In this document: piece by piece, positions 1 through 9,261 of the stretch
How positions within the stretch are numbered: position 1 is the first letter of the stretch
Layout of the letters: every line of letters starts with the position of its first letter
Assembly (NCBI RefSeq): GCF_013522825.1
Contig: NZ_JAAMQZ010000002.1
Location: 124,001 to 188,000 of the forward strand
DNA: 64,000 bases
Source of the DNA: Stutzerimonas stutzeri
GTDB taxonomy: Bacteria > Pseudomonadota > Gammaproteobacteria > Pseudomonadales > Pseudomonadaceae
Direction of reading: 5' to 3'
Made by a program: the position numbers and the translations under genes
The notes under the pieces: model-generated
The model's input: the letters and a program-made list of their open reading frames with translations, nothing else
Told to the model about the DNA's origin: nothing
Databases searched by the model: none

Positions 1-77
1 CTCCAGAACTTCTCGACTACAAACAAGAGCGGCAAAAGGCCTCGAACGAGGCACCGCGACGACCATGGTACGCAGGC

Positions 78-560
78 TTACAGATGGGCCTCTATGGATT
101 TCGCCAGGGTTTCCGGCGCTGTTCGCGAAGCGAAACGCTCGATGGAGCGCCCTTCATCGGCGATCAGAAACTTGGTGAAATTCCATTTGATCGCCTTGCT
201 GCCCAGCACTCCCGGTGCACGCTTCTTCAGTTGCACGAACAGCGGATGGGCATCACCGCCATTGACCTGGACCTTGGCGAACAGCGGAAAGCTGACACCG
301 TAGTTACGCTCGCAGAAGGCGGCAACCTGCTGCTCATCACCGGGTTCCTGCCCGCCAAACTGATCGCAGGGAAAGCCCAGCACCACCAGCCCCTGCGATC
401 CATAGCGTTTCCACAGCGCTTCCAGCCCCTTGTATTGCGGGGTGAAACCGCACTGGCTGGCGGTGTTGACCACCAGCAGCACCCTGGCGTCGAATTCGGC
501 CAGGGTCTTTTCCTGGCCATCGATGGTCAGGCAGGGAATATCGAACAGTGGATCGCGCAT
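78..560 (-). CDS. glutathione peroxidase family protein
   Basis: A 160-residue thiol peroxidase of the glutathione peroxidase family, expected to reduce hydrogen or organic peroxides in the cytoplasm. The catalytic tetrad is visible: Cys37 in NTASQCGFTPQ (a cysteine, not selenocysteine), Gln71 in the QFGGQEP motif, and Trp126-Asn127 in KWNFTKFL. The length is normal for bacterial BsaA/BtuE-like enzymes. The start is an ATG 33 bases after the msrB stop, so msrB and this gene probably form one operon for repair of peroxide and methionine sulfoxide damage. Bacterial members often use thioredoxin rather than glutathione, so the reductant is not certain. Confidence 0.93.
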   Translation of the reverse strand: MRDPLFDIPCLTIDGQEKTLAEFDARVLLVVNTASQCGFTPQYKGLEALWKRYGSQGLVVLGFPCDQFGGQEPGDEQQVAAFCERNYGVSFPLFAKVQVNGGDAHPLFVQLKKRAPGVLGSKAIKWNFTKFLIADEGRSIERFASRTAPETLAKSIEAHL

Positions 561-592
561 CCGTGATGCCCCGCTGGTGTCATGCAGGCCGC

Positions 593-991
593 TCAGAGGT
601 CGCGCGGCTTGTGATTGAGGGAAACCGAGTTGATACAGTAGCGCAGGCCGGTAGGTGCCGGACCATCGGGAAAGACATGCCCCAGATGCGCGTCACAGCG
701 CGAACACTTGACCTCGATACGATGCATGCCGTGGCTGAAGTCATCGACGCTGGCAATGGCGCTCTCGCTCACCGGCTGAAAATAGCTCGGCCAGCCACAG
801 CCGGAGCTGAACTTGGTATCCGAGTCGAACAATGGCGCATCGCAGCAGGCGCAGAGATAGAGGCCAGCGGTCTTGGTGTCGTTGTACTTGCCGCTAAACG
901 GGCGCTCGGTCGCACCCAGCCGGCAGACTTGAAACTGCTCATCCGACAGCTCGGCACGCCAGGCTTCGAGGGGTTTCTCAAGCTTTTCCAT
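593..991 (-). CDS. msrB: peptide-methionine (R)-S-oxide reductase MsrB
   Basis: A 132-residue enzyme that reduces the R epimer of methionine sulfoxide in proteins, using thioredoxin. The two zinc-binding CxxC pairs are seen at Cys47/Cys50 and Cys96/Cys99, and the catalytic Cys119 lies in the family signature [13 protein letters not shown]. Usual MsrB proteins read NFKP at the end of this motif; here it is NHKP. The gene is complete, starts at ATG and is divergent from alaA. It is followed closely by the peroxidase gene, and both fit an oxidative stress operon. Confidence 0.97.
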   Translation of the reverse strand: MEKLEKPLEAWRAELSDEQFQVCRLGATERPFSGKYNDTKTAGLYLCACCDAPLFDSDTKFSSGCGWPSYFQPVSESAIASVDDFSHGMHRIEVKCSRCDAHLGHVFPDGPAPTGLRYCINSVSLNHKPRDL

Positions 992-1178
992 CGGTACACC
1001 TCATGAACTCAAAAAAGGCGGATCTGTACCTTTTCCGGTGATCGGGCCGCACGTATCATGCCTCGTTCTCAGACGCCTAGTCTGGCAGTGGAGTTTCAGG
1101 CTGCCAAGGCGGCAGATTCACGTCAAACGTTGCCAGCCGTCTGGCATGGCACGTCCTTACTTCGGGACACTCAGGATC

Positions 1179-2390
1179 ATGCAGGTCAGCAAATCGAACA
1201 AGCTCGCCAATGTCTGCTACGACATTCGCGGGCCGGTGCTCAAGCACGCCAAACGCCTGGAAGAGGAAGGCCATCGCATCCTCAAGCTGAATATCGGCAA
1301 CCCGGCGCCGTTCGGTTTCGAGGCCCCGGAGGAAATCCTCCAGGACGTGATCCGCAACCTGCCGACCGCCCAGGGCTACAGCGACTCCAAGGGTCTGTTC
1401 AGCGCCCGCAAGGCCATCATGCAGTACTACCAGCAGAAGCAGGTGGAAGGCGTGACCATCGAGGACATCTATCTCGGCAACGGCGTGTCCGAGCTGATCG
1501 TGATGTCCATGCAGGCGCTGCTCAACAATGGCGACGAGGTGCTGATTCCCGCGCCGGACTATCCCCTGTGGACCGCCGCCGTGAGCCTGTCCGGCGGCAA
1601 GCCGGTGCACTACCTGTGCGACGAACAGGCCAACTGGTGGCCCGATCTGGACGACATCAGGGCCAAGATCACGCCGAACACCAAGGCGCTGGTGCTGATC
1701 AACCCGAACAATCCTACCGGCGCGGTCTATTCCAAAGAAGTGCTGGAGGGCATGGTCGAACTGGCGCGCCAGCACAAGCTGGTACTGTTCTCCGACGAGA
1801 TCTACGACAAGATTCTCTACGACGACGCCGTGCACATCTGCACCGCTTCCCTGGCGCCGGACGTGCTTTGCCTGACCTTCAACGGCCTGTCCAAATCCTA
1901 CCGGGTCGCCGGTTTCCGCTCCGGCTGGGTCGTCATTACCGGGCCGAAGCACAAGGCCAAAAGCTATATCGAAGGCCTGGATATCCTGGCCAACATGCGC
2001 CTGTGCGCCAACGTGCCGGCACAGCATGCGATCCAGACCGCGCTGGGCGGCTATCAGAGCATCAACGACCTAGTGCTGCCGCCGGGGCGCCTGCTCGAAC
2101 AGCGCAACCGCACCTGGGAGCTGCTCAACGACATTCCGGGCGTCAGTTGCGTGAAGCCGATGGGGGCGCTCTATGCCTTCCCACGCATCGACCCGAAGGT
2201 CTGCCCGATCCACAACGACGAGAAGTTCGTCCTGGACCTGCTGCTCTCCGAGAAGCTGCTGATCGTTCAGGGCACCGCCTTCAACTGGCCCTGGCCCGAC
2301 CATTTCCGCGTCGTCACACTGCCGCGCGTGGATGATCTGGAGCAGGCAATCGGTCGTATCGGCAACTTCCTTGGCTCTTACAGTCAGTAA
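1179..2390 (+). CDS. alaA: pyridoxal-phosphate aminotransferase, AlaA (alanine) type
   Basis: A 403-residue class I/II aminotransferase of the AlaA/YfbQ group, which makes alanine from pyruvate with glutamate as donor. The fold-type I landmarks are clear: NPNNPTG at 175-181, the Asp206 region SDEIYDKI that contacts the pyridine ring, and the Schiff-base Lys239 in LSKSYRVAGFRSGW. The reading frame stays open 47 codons upstream, but the family N terminus MQVSKSNKLANV begins at the ATG at 1179, which fixes the start. It is divergent from msrB and followed by htpX. Substrate choice is inferred from overall resemblance only. Confidence 0.93.
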   Translation: MQVSKSNKLANVCYDIRGPVLKHAKRLEEEGHRILKLNIGNPAPFGFEAPEEILQDVIRNLPTAQGYSDSKGLFSARKAIMQYYQQKQVEGVTIEDIYLGNGVSELIVMSMQALLNNGDEVLIPAPDYPLWTAAVSLSGGKPVHYLCDEQANWWPDLDDIRAKITPNTKALVLINPNNPTGAVYSKEVLEGMVELARQHKLVLFSDEIYDKILYDDAVHICTASLAPDVLCLTFNGLSKSYRVAGFRSGWVVITGPKHKAKSYIEGLDILANMRLCANVPAQHAIQTALGGYQSINDLVLPPGRLLEQRNRTWELLNDIPGVSCVKPMGALYAFPRIDPKVCPIHNDEKFVLDLLLSEKLLIVQGTAFNWPWPDHFRVVTLPRVDDLEQAIGRIGNFLGSYSQ

Positions 2391-2450
2391 CAGGCAAGCA
2401 GGATCCGCGGCTCGATGACACAGGCGACATAGCTTGAAATAGTCGCCTGG

Positions 2451-2479
2451 TTGAATAGCACCGACCCGCACCTTATATA
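2451..2479 (+). promoter_or_regulatory. probable sigma70 promoter of htpX
   Basis: A -35 element TTGAAT (2451-2456) and a -10 element TATATA (2474-2479) are separated by 17 bases, and lie 40 bases upstream of the htpX ATG with a GGAG ribosome site between. Each hexamer matches the consensus at four of six positions. A CTTGAAA (2433-2439) resembling a sigma32 -35 box lies just upstream but has no matching -10. Confidence 0.45.
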
Positions 2480-2519
2480 GCCTAACGTTCTTTACTGTTC
2501 CCTTGGAGTTAGCCGCAAC

Positions 2520-3392
2520 ATGATGCGCATTTTCTTGTTCCTGGCCACCAACCTCGCTGTGCTGGTCGTCGCGGGTATTACTCTGAAGCTGCTCGGGGTG
2601 GACCGCTTCACCGGGCAGAACCACGGTAGCCTGCTGGTCTTCTGCGCCGTGTTCGGCTTCGCTGGCTCACTGGTATCGCTGTTCATCTCCAAATGGATGG
2701 CGAAGATGAGCACCCGCACCGAGATCATCAGCCAGCCACGCACGCGCCATGAACAGTGGCTGCTGCAGACCGTCGAACAGCTTTCCCGCGATGCCGGCAT
2801 CAAGATGCCGGAAGTGGGCATCTTCCCCGCCTACGAGGCCAACGCCTTCGCCACAGGCTGGAACAAGAACGATGCCCTCGTCGCCGTCAGCCAGGGCCTG
2901 CTCGAGCGTTTCTCCCCGGAAGAAGTCAAAGCCGTACTGGCCCATGAAATCGGCCATGTGGCCAACGGCGACATGGTCACACTGGCGCTGATTCAGGGCG
3001 TGGTGAACACCTTCGTGATGTTCTTCGCGCGCATCTTCGGCAATTTCGTCGACAAGGCGATCCTGAAGAACGAGGACGGCCATGGCATCGGCTATTTCGT
3101 CGCCACCATCTTCGCCGAACTGGTACTGGGCATTCTCGCCAGCATCGTCGTCATGTGGTTCTCGCGCAAACGTGAATTCCGTGCCGATGAAGCCGGCGCG
3201 CAACTGGCCGGCACCGGCGCCATGATTGCCGCACTGCAGCGCCTGCGCGCCGAACAGGGCGTACCGGTGGATATGCCTGACACCCTCAAGGCGTTCAGCA
3301 TCAACGGCTCCCTGCGCAACGGCCTGGCCGGCCTGCTGATGACCCATCCACCGCTGGAAGCCCGTATCGAGGCCCTGCGCCAGCGCGGCTGA
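2520..3392 (+). CDS. htpX: membrane zinc metalloprotease HtpX
   Basis: A 290-residue M48-family protease of the inner membrane, involved in degrading misfolded membrane proteins alongside FtsH. Two hydrophobic N-terminal segments (about 4-24 and 35-57) and two more around 160-180 and 195-215 fit the four-span topology. The catalytic zinc motif HEIGH is at 142-146, with the third ligand region RADE further on at about 222. The first two codons are both Met; the outer ATG is used here because Pseudomonas relatives begin MMRI. It is convergent with tpm and ends just before a hairpin terminator. Confidence 0.97.
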   Translation: MMRIFLFLATNLAVLVVAGITLKLLGVDRFTGQNHGSLLVFCAVFGFAGSLVSLFISKWMAKMSTRTEIISQPRTRHEQWLLQTVEQLSRDAGIKMPEVGIFPAYEANAFATGWNKNDALVAVSQGLLERFSPEEVKAVLAHEIGHVANGDMVTLALIQGVVNTFVMFFARIFGNFVDKAILKNEDGHGIGYFVATIFAELVLGILASIVVMWFSRKREFRADEAGAQLAGTGAMIAALQRLRAEQGVPVDMPDTLKAFSINGSLRNGLAGLLMTHPPLEARIEALRQRG

Positions 3393-3410
3393 TCGGCGAA
3401 AGCCGGATAT

Positions 3411-3432
3411 GAAAAAGCCCAGCCTGATGGCT
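3411..3432. terminator. bidirectional terminator between htpX and tpm
   Basis: A near-perfect inverted repeat AAAAAGCCCAGCC / GGCTGGGCTTTTT with a four-base loop lies between the convergent htpX and tpm genes. It has an A-tract on the left and a T-tract on the right, so it can end transcripts from both sides. Confidence 0.9.
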
Positions 3433-3455
3433 GGGCTTTTTCATGAGACGGGATA

Positions 3456-4106
3456 CTAACGCCGCATCAGCCGATAGCAGTTCTGGTCCATTCGCTTCAG
3501 ACCGCGCTGCAGAAATTTCTCATCCAGGGCACTCGCCCGCTCCAGCAGCGAAATATCCCAACAGTCGCCCATGGACGCCTCGATCTCCGCATCGCTTACC
3601 GCGAAAGGCGGGCCATCCATCTGCGCCTGCTCATAATCGAGTACGATCAGCAACCCCGTGCAGCCCGCTGCGAGGATAACCGACAGATGCTCGGTATAAC
3701 GCTGGCGCATCGGCGCCGGCAAGGCGATCAGCGCCGCCCGGTCATACAGTCCCTGGCAACCGGTAACATCCTCGGCCGTCAGCGCAAAGAAATCACCGCA
3801 ACGGATTTCCAGCGAGCCGGAACGATAGATCCTGAACCCATCCCGCTGCTCGATCCGGGCAGGCAGATTCTGCTCGGCGAAGAAATCCTCGACGGCCTTT
3901 TCGCTCAACTCGACGCCCAGCACCTCGAAACCCTGTTCGACCAGCCAGACCAGATCCAGGCTCTTGCCGCAGAGCGGCACCAGCACTTTCGCACCCGCCG
4001 TCAGGTGCAATCCCGGCCAGTGACGGCGCAACAATGGATTGACCTCGCCCAGATGAAAGCCGATTTCGTTTCGTGCCCATCGCCGGTGCCAGAACGCTTC
4101 GTCCAT
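3456..4106 (-). CDS. tpm: thiopurine S-methyltransferase
   Basis: A 216-residue SAM-dependent methyltransferase of the bacterial TPMT family, known in Pseudomonas for methylating tellurite, selenite and thiopurines. The family N terminus is recognisable ([18 protein letters not shown]), followed by the SAM-binding [15 protein letters not shown] loop near residue 45 and an acidic ELS motif ending the second strand. The ATG start and length are normal. It lies 69 bases downstream of fleR on the same strand, but is functionally unrelated to the flagellar genes. Confidence 0.95.
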   Translation of the reverse strand: MDEAFWHRRWARNEIGFHLGEVNPLLRRHWPGLHLTAGAKVLVPLCGKSLDLVWLVEQGFEVLGVELSEKAVEDFFAEQNLPARIEQRDGFRIYRSGSLEIRCGDFFALTAEDVTGCQGLYDRAALIALPAPMRQRYTEHLSVILAAGCTGLLIVLDYEQAQMDGPPFAVSDAEIEASMGDCWDISLLERASALDEKFLQRGLKRMDQNCYRLMRR

Positions 4107-4175
4107 ATTCAGATCCTCGTAAGCCCATGCGCGCAGGAGCTTATCAGAGCCACCCCACCGCCCTGCTCACTTCCC

Positions 4176-5570
4176 CTACAGCAGAGCCTCGATATCCATG
4201 CCAGCATCGCGCATCTGAGCCAGCTTGTAGCGCAGGGTGCGAGCGCTGATGCCCAGTCGATCGGCCGTCTCCTTGCGACGCCCACGCTCGCTGCGCAGGG
4301 TTTCGAGGATCAGCTCGAACTCGCGCCGGCGAAGATCGTCCCCCAGGGCGCCACCGCCATCGGAAGAAAGCGGCACTAGGGATTCCTGCTCCAGCGGATA
4401 CTCGGGTGCGGCACTGTCGCCTGCTGGCGAAGCAAAGCCGATCGTTGCGCTCAGGCACAGATCCTCCGGGCGGATCAACCCGCCCTGCTGCAGGATCAGG
4501 GCTCGCTGAATGGCATTGTCCAGTTCGCGGACATTGCCGGGCCAGGCATGCCTGAGCAGGTATTGACGCGCCTCGCCCGTCAATCTTGCGGCAGGTTGAC
4601 GCATCTTGGCTGCATGACTTGCCAATAGCCGTTCGGCCAGCGGCACGATATCCGCCGGACGATAACGCAGGGGCGCCCAGGCAAGCGGGAACACCGAGAC
4701 ACGGTAGAACAGGTCTTCGCGAAAGCGCCCGCTGCGCACTTCCTCGGCCAGATCGCGGTTGGTGGTGGCAATGACGCGGATATCCAGCGCCAGCGGCTTG
4801 CGCGCACCGACACGCTCGACCTCGCGCTCCTGCAACACACGCAGCAGCTTGGCCTGCAGCGCCAGCGGCATTTCGGAAATTTCGTCGAGCAGCAGCGTGC
4901 CACCTTCGGCCAGCTCGAACTTACCCGGCTGGCTGGCGATTGCGCCGGTAAACGCGCCTTTTTCATGGCCGAACAAGGTGGCTTCGAGCATGTTGTCCGG
5001 GATCGCCGCACAATTGATCGCCACGAAGGGCTTGCTCGCGCGACGCGACTGCTGGTGGATGTAACGCGCCAGCACTTCCTTGCCGGTGCCCGATTCGCCG
5101 GAAATCAGCACCGTCGAGTCGCTTTGCGCCACGCGAGCGGCCAACGCCAGCAACTGGCGGCTGGCAGCCTCTTGCGCAACAGGCCCCGGCGCGTCCGAGC
5201 TACCGGGCTGCCCACAGGCATGCCGCGCAATCAGCTCAAGCAGCACCTTCGGCTCGAACGGCTTGACCAGGTAGTCCACAGCACCCTGACGCATCGCTTC
5301 GACGGCTCGTTCGACCGCGCCGTAGGCCGTCATCAGCAAGACCGGTAGCTGTGGATAGCGCTGACGTATGAATACCTGCAAGGCATGGCCATCCATGCCG
5401 GGCATGTTCACATCGCTGATCACCAGCCCGAAGGTATTCGCCTGCAATGCCAGCACCGCCGATTCCGCGCTATCGACCGCCTGGTAGGCGAAGCCTGCAA
5501 GTTCAAGGGTATCGCCCAGGGCTTCGCGCAGGGAACGGTCATCCTCGACCAGCAGGATTCTCACAGTCAT
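4176..5570 (-). CDS. fleR: flagellar sigma54 response regulator FleR
   Basis: A 464-residue NtrC-type activator, second partner of the FleS/FleR two-component system that switches on the middle (class III) flagellar genes with sigma54. The receiver domain has phospho-acceptor Asp53 in ISDVNMPGMDG. The AAA+ domain has Walker A GESGTGKE (158-165) and the sigma54-contact loop GAFTGA (205-210). The C terminus carries a Fis-type helix-turn-helix (ADRLGISARTLRYKL). Its ATG overlaps the fleS stop by four bases. In P. aeruginosa fleR is followed by fliE; here it is followed by tpm, and fliE lies 43 kb away. Confidence 0.95.
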   Translation of the reverse strand: MTVRILLVEDDRSLREALGDTLELAGFAYQAVDSAESAVLALQANTFGLVISDVNMPGMDGHALQVFIRQRYPQLPVLLMTAYGAVERAVEAMRQGAVDYLVKPFEPKVLLELIARHACGQPGSSDAPGPVAQEAASRQLLALAARVAQSDSTVLISGESGTGKEVLARYIHQQSRRASKPFVAINCAAIPDNMLEATLFGHEKGAFTGAIASQPGKFELAEGGTLLLDEISEMPLALQAKLLRVLQEREVERVGARKPLALDIRVIATTNRDLAEEVRSGRFREDLFYRVSVFPLAWAPLRYRPADIVPLAERLLASHAAKMRQPAARLTGEARQYLLRHAWPGNVRELDNAIQRALILQQGGLIRPEDLCLSATIGFASPAGDSAAPEYPLEQESLVPLSSDGGGALGDDLRRREFELILETLRSERGRRKETADRLGISARTLRYKLAQMRDAGMDIEALL

Positions 5571-6814
5571 CGAAGCTGCTCCGCAAGCAACGGTAAACGC
5601 AGGGTGGCGCAGGTACCCCGACCTGGCCGGGAGCGCAATGAGAGGGTGCCCGAATGGGCGCGGGCAATGGATTTGACCACTGCCAGGCCCAGTCCGGTGC
5701 CGGTCGCCCTGGTGGTGAAGAAGGGTTCACCGAGGCGCGTCAGGGTCGTGGCCTCGATGCCAACGCCGTTGTCGCTGACGCTGATATGCATGACCGAATC
5801 CCGTGCATAAACATGTATTTTCAAACGCGGCTCATCAGCACTGGCCTGCAATGCATTCTCGATCAGATTGAGCAGCGCCCCGACCAGCATGTCGCGATTG
5901 CACAGCAATGCGCCGCCCCGCACGTCGCACTGCCAGCGAACCACAACACCCTGCAAGCGGGTCTCAGCCGCCGCACGCAATGCAGCCAGGAGCTGCGCCG
6001 GTGTCAGGCGATTCTCAATAGGCAGGTCGCCGCGAGCGAACACCAGCATATCGCGCACCTGATGTTCCAGCTCATTCAGACGATCCTTCAGGCGGCCAGC
6101 AAAACGCTGCTGCTGCTCGTCGCTCAACCCACCCTGCTCCAGATGGCTGGCATACAGCAGGGCCGAGGACAAAGGCGTGCGGATCTGATGCGCCAGCGAG
6201 GCCACCATGCGCCCCAGTGACGACAGGCGCTCATGACGCGCCAATTGCTCCTGCAGACGTCGTGTTTCGGTCAGGTCAGTCAGCAGGACCAGCTGTCCCG
6301 GTTCGCCATTCAGTGAGCGTGTGGCAATCGACACGCGGCGCCCATCCTTCAGGGAAACCTCATGCCCATCATCCTTGCGCGGAGCGAAGCTGCGAGCGAT
6401 AACCTCACGCCAGAGCCGCCCTTCAAGGGGCTCGCCGAGCAAGTCCAGGGCCACCGGATTGGCTTCGCGAACCACACCCTGACCATCGATGACGATGACA
6501 CCACCCGGCAGCAGGTCCAGCAGGCTCTGCAGCCGATTGGCCAGGCGCTCCTTCTCGTCGAACTCGCGCAGGCGCTGCGCGCTGGCTTCGGCGAGCTGCC
6601 CTTTCAATTCGGACATACGCGCCTGCAGCAGCTCCTGCGAGTCTTCCAGGCGCCCCGACAGATGAGAGAAACGTTCGAGCGACTGCTCAAGCTCGGCGCT
6701 GGCACAAGGCTCGGCAGAATGCGAAATGACAGCGGAGGGAGAAAACACTGAAGTCACTGGCACATGTCCGTCAAAAGATGGTCGGTCAAGTGGTTGTTCA
6801 GTGACAGCGAGCAA
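5567..6814 (-). CDS. fleS: flagellar sensor histidine kinase FleS
   Basis: A soluble histidine kinase of 415 residues with no membrane segment. An N-terminal coiled-coil-like stretch (about 45-90) precedes a PAS domain (about 90-180), then HisKA with the phospho-acceptor in LAHQIRTPLSS, then a HATPase domain with N box NLIENALQAS, G1 DNGVGI and G2 GTGLGLA. Together with FleR it controls middle flagellar genes. The start is uncertain: no in-frame ATG exists before residue 67, so the TTG at 6814 is used. GTG at 6763 or 6757 is possible. It follows fleQ after 71 bases. Confidence 0.93.
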   Translation of the reverse strand: MLAVTEQPLDRPSFDGHVPVTSVFSPSAVISHSAEPCASAELEQSLERFSHLSGRLEDSQELLQARMSELKGQLAEASAQRLREFDEKERLANRLQSLLDLLPGGVIVIDGQGVVREANPVALDLLGEPLEGRLWREVIARSFAPRKDDGHEVSLKDGRRVSIATRSLNGEPGQLVLLTDLTETRRLQEQLARHERLSSLGRMVASLAHQIRTPLSSALLYASHLEQGGLSDEQQQRFAGRLKDRLNELEHQVRDMLVFARGDLPIENRLTPAQLLAALRAAAETRLQGVVVRWQCDVRGGALLCNRDMLVGALLNLIENALQASADEPRLKIHVYARDSVMHISVSDNGVGIEATTLTRLGEPFFTTRATGTGLGLAVVKSIARAHSGTLSLRSRPGRGTCATLRLPLLAEQLR

Positions 6815-6885
6815 GGATCATGCCCGGCAATGCATGCGCGGGAACGGGCTGAAACCGCACCGCCTTGCAGCAGCGCGGCGGCGCA

Positions 6886-8355
6886 TCAGTCGTCGGCGTC
6901 TTCGTCGCGACGGTTCATGCCGTACTTGCGCATCTTCTCGACGAGGGTCGTCCGGCGAATGCGCAGGCGTTCGGCAGCCCGTGCGACAACGCCACCGGCA
7001 TCGTCCAGCGCCTGCTGGATCAGGCCCTGCTCAAGGTTGGCCAGATAATCCTTCAGATCGAGCCCCTCGATAGGCAGCATGGCCTGCGCATCGCTGATAA
7101 CCACAGGCGCATTGATGGCCGCACGCTCTTCCATTTCGGTGTGCAGGCTGGCGGCGTACTGTTCGTCATCGTCATCGACATGGCGGAATTTCTTTGGCAG
7201 CTCCATCACGCCGATGACCCCGTAGGGGTGCATGATGGCCATGCGCTCGACGAGATTGGCCAGTTCCCGCACGTTACCCGGCCAGTCATGGCGACACAGA
7301 GACATGATGGCGGCGGAATTGAAACGGATCGAACCGCGTTTTTCGTGCTCCATGCGCGAAATGAGCTCGTTCATCAACAGCGGTATATCTTCTATACGCT
7401 CGCGCAGCGGGGCCATTTCAATGGGAAAGACATTGAGCCGGTAGTAAAGATCCTCGCGGAAACTGCCTTCCACGATCATCTTTTCCAGGTTTTTATGGGT
7501 TGCCGCGATAATCCGTACGTCAGCGTTCTGCGTACGATTGCTGCCTATCCGTTCGAAGGTACGCTCCTGCAATACGCGCAACAGCTTGACCTGCATCGGC
7601 AAGGGCATGTCGCCGATTTCATCGAGGAACAGCGTACCGCCCTCAGCCAGCTCGAAGCGGCCGGCGCGGGAAGTGATCGCCCCGGTAAAGGCACCCTTCT
7701 CGTGACCGAACAGCTCGCTTTCCAGCAGCTCAGCCGGGATCGCGCCGCAATTGACGGGAACGAAGGGGCCGCTGCGCCGCTTGGAATGGTAATGGAGGTT
7801 TCTTGCGACCACTTCCTTGCCGGTACCGGACTCGCCAAGGATCAGCACGCTCGCCTCGGTATCGGCGACCTGCTGCATCATCTGCCGGACATGCTGCACG
7901 GCGCGACTGGTGCCTACCAGGCTGCGAAACAGGTTGGTCTCGCGCTGACGCCCGCGCGCCCGGGCCTGGTCATACACCTCGCGATAGACCTGGGCACGGT
8001 GCAGGGAATCGAGCAACTTGTTGTAACTGGGTGGCATTTCCAGGCTGGCCAGCACTTGCCGACGGATATCTTCCGGCCACTCCGCCGGGACAGGCTCACC
8101 GATCAGAAGAAGCGGCAGGTTCTCATCCCATTTTCCGAGCTGCTTGAGCAGCTCCGCCACACCACCCTTTGTCGAAACAGCACCGAGCATGACCCCAAGT
8201 ACACTTCGGCTCGACTCAAGCGAATCCACCACTTTTCGCCAATCATCGCTGGTACAAGCCAGATGATCTTCGCCCAGAAAATTGAGGATGACCGCCAAAT
8301 CACGCCGACGATCCTTATCGTCGTCTATCAACAAAATTTTGGTTTCACGCCACAT
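6886..8355 (-). CDS. fleQ: master flagellar regulator FleQ
   Basis: A 489-residue sigma54-dependent activator at the top of the flagellar hierarchy. In Pseudomonas it also binds c-di-GMP and represses exopolysaccharide genes. The N-terminal receiver-like domain is degenerate: the usual phospho-acceptor aspartate is missing (the equivalent strand reads VLGVMLG), as expected for FleQ. Walker A GESGTGKE is at 174-181, GAFTGA at 221-226, and the Fis-type HTH reads [15 protein letters not shown]. The ATG giving [13 protein letters not shown] was chosen because it matches the family N terminus, although the frame opens 22 codons earlier. FleN, its antagonist, is encoded at 28.8-29.6 kb. Confidence 0.96.
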   Translation of the reverse strand: MWRETKILLIDDDKDRRRDLAVILNFLGEDHLACTSDDWRKVVDSLESSRSVLGVMLGAVSTKGGVAELLKQLGKWDENLPLLLIGEPVPAEWPEDIRRQVLASLEMPPSYNKLLDSLHRAQVYREVYDQARARGRQRETNLFRSLVGTSRAVQHVRQMMQQVADTEASVLILGESGTGKEVVARNLHYHSKRRSGPFVPVNCGAIPAELLESELFGHEKGAFTGAITSRAGRFELAEGGTLFLDEIGDMPLPMQVKLLRVLQERTFERIGSNRTQNADVRIIAATHKNLEKMIVEGSFREDLYYRLNVFPIEMAPLRERIEDIPLLMNELISRMEHEKRGSIRFNSAAIMSLCRHDWPGNVRELANLVERMAIMHPYGVIGVMELPKKFRHVDDDDEQYAASLHTEMEERAAINAPVVISDAQAMLPIEGLDLKDYLANLEQGLIQQALDDAGGVVARAAERLRIRRTTLVEKMRKYGMNRRDEDADD

Positions 8356-8757
8356 CTTGTTTATAGGCTCTAGAGGCTGGGAAGAAATACTGAATGCGCA
8401 TCGAGAGAAACGAGGCGTCACCGGCAGATAGCCACTAGTTAATTAAAAAAATCGCGCGGAGTCAAATTTATGACGTGATTTAACGACTAAAGAACAACCT
8501 TCTTTTCCTGCCCCCTGCTTCATGCACTGCGACAGGCCGGAAGCAAGTAATAGGCAACTAAACGACCCTGTATCGAAGATAAAGGAAGTTAAATGCTTTT
8601 CAGCGAAAAAAGCTGCCTGATTGCCAAAGATTCCAGATAGCAGATTGCATAAGCGTTAAGCGAAAATGACGAGATGCAGGCTCAGGAGGAAGGAAAATTT
8701 TCAGGGCCTGCTTAAACTGACGAGCGGTGCTGCTTTGAAACAGAATGCGTCATGGCA
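8356..8757. other. non-coding gap between fliT and fleQ
   Basis: About 400 bases with no convincing gene on either strand and lower GC than the surroundings. It must carry the fleQ leader and promoter. The best guess is a sigma70 site with -35 TTGACT (8460-8465) and a weak -10 TTAACT (8437-8442), 17 bases apart, reading toward fleQ. No sigma54 promoter was seen, in line with fleQ not depending on sigma54. Confidence 0.35.
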
Positions 8758-9054
8758 TCAACCGAAAAGTTTATAAACTTTTGCACCATGCCGAGAATGA
8801 TTGAGCTGGATCAACTCTCCCGTCGCACGATTCTGCTCTGCCTGGCAGGCACCCACCAACTCGCGATAGATAATGGTCAGTTCTTGCAAGTGCCGACGGA
8901 TCGCCGATTCGTCTTCGCGGGGCTCACTCATCGCAGCTTCGACAACCTGACGACACTGGGTATCCAGAACGCTGATCGCTGTCCAGTCCTGCTGCACCAT
9001 CGCATCGCGCAGCGCGTGACCGGTTTCCTCGAGACGTTTGACTGATGCATTCAT
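8758..9054 (-). CDS. fliT: flagellar chaperone FliT-like protein
   Basis: A 98-residue helical protein resembling the Pseudomonas FliT protein normally encoded between fliS and fleQ (PA1096-like), a presumed export chaperone for the cap protein FliD. The C terminus AKVYKLFG and the repeated heptad-like pattern support this. The frame is open 52 codons further upstream, but the ATG at 9054 has a GGGGAG ribosome site six bases ahead and gives the family N terminus. Unlike the usual arrangement, flaG, fliD and fliS are not adjacent; instead a FliA-type promoter lies directly upstream. Confidence 0.75.
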   Translation of the reverse strand: MNASVKRLEETGHALRDAMVQQDWTAISVLDTQCRQVVEAAMSEPREDESAIRRHLQELTIIYRELVGACQAEQNRATGELIQLNHSRHGAKVYKLFG

Positions 9055-9123
9055 GAATCCGCTCCCCGTACGCAGCCGAGCCCTTACAGTCTGTTGATGG
9101 CACTCTTGTGCACCTGAAGTCTG

Positions 9124-9149
9124 TATCGGCAATTGCTGGCAGGCCTTTA
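9124..9149 (-). promoter_or_regulatory. probable FliA (sigma28) promoter of fliT
   Basis: On the minus strand TAAAG (9145-9149) and GCCGATA (9124-9130) are separated by 14 bases, exactly the E. coli sigma28 spacing (TAAAGTTT-N11-GCCGATAA). The predicted start lies about 60 bases before the fliT ATG. Confidence 0.6.
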
Positions 9150-9261
9150 GCGGACCATTGCAAAACTGGCTGCGTTTTTCAACGAACTCCGGTTTCAACC
9201 GACTGGACAAACAGAGCCGGACTTCCCGAATGGGGCTACGAATGGGCCGCCTGCAAGGATC

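Noticed and set aside
2433..2450. CTTGAAA upstream of htpX as a sigma32 heat-shock promoter
   Set aside because: No CCCCAT-type -10 at 13-16 bases; the sigma70 pair just downstream is better placed.
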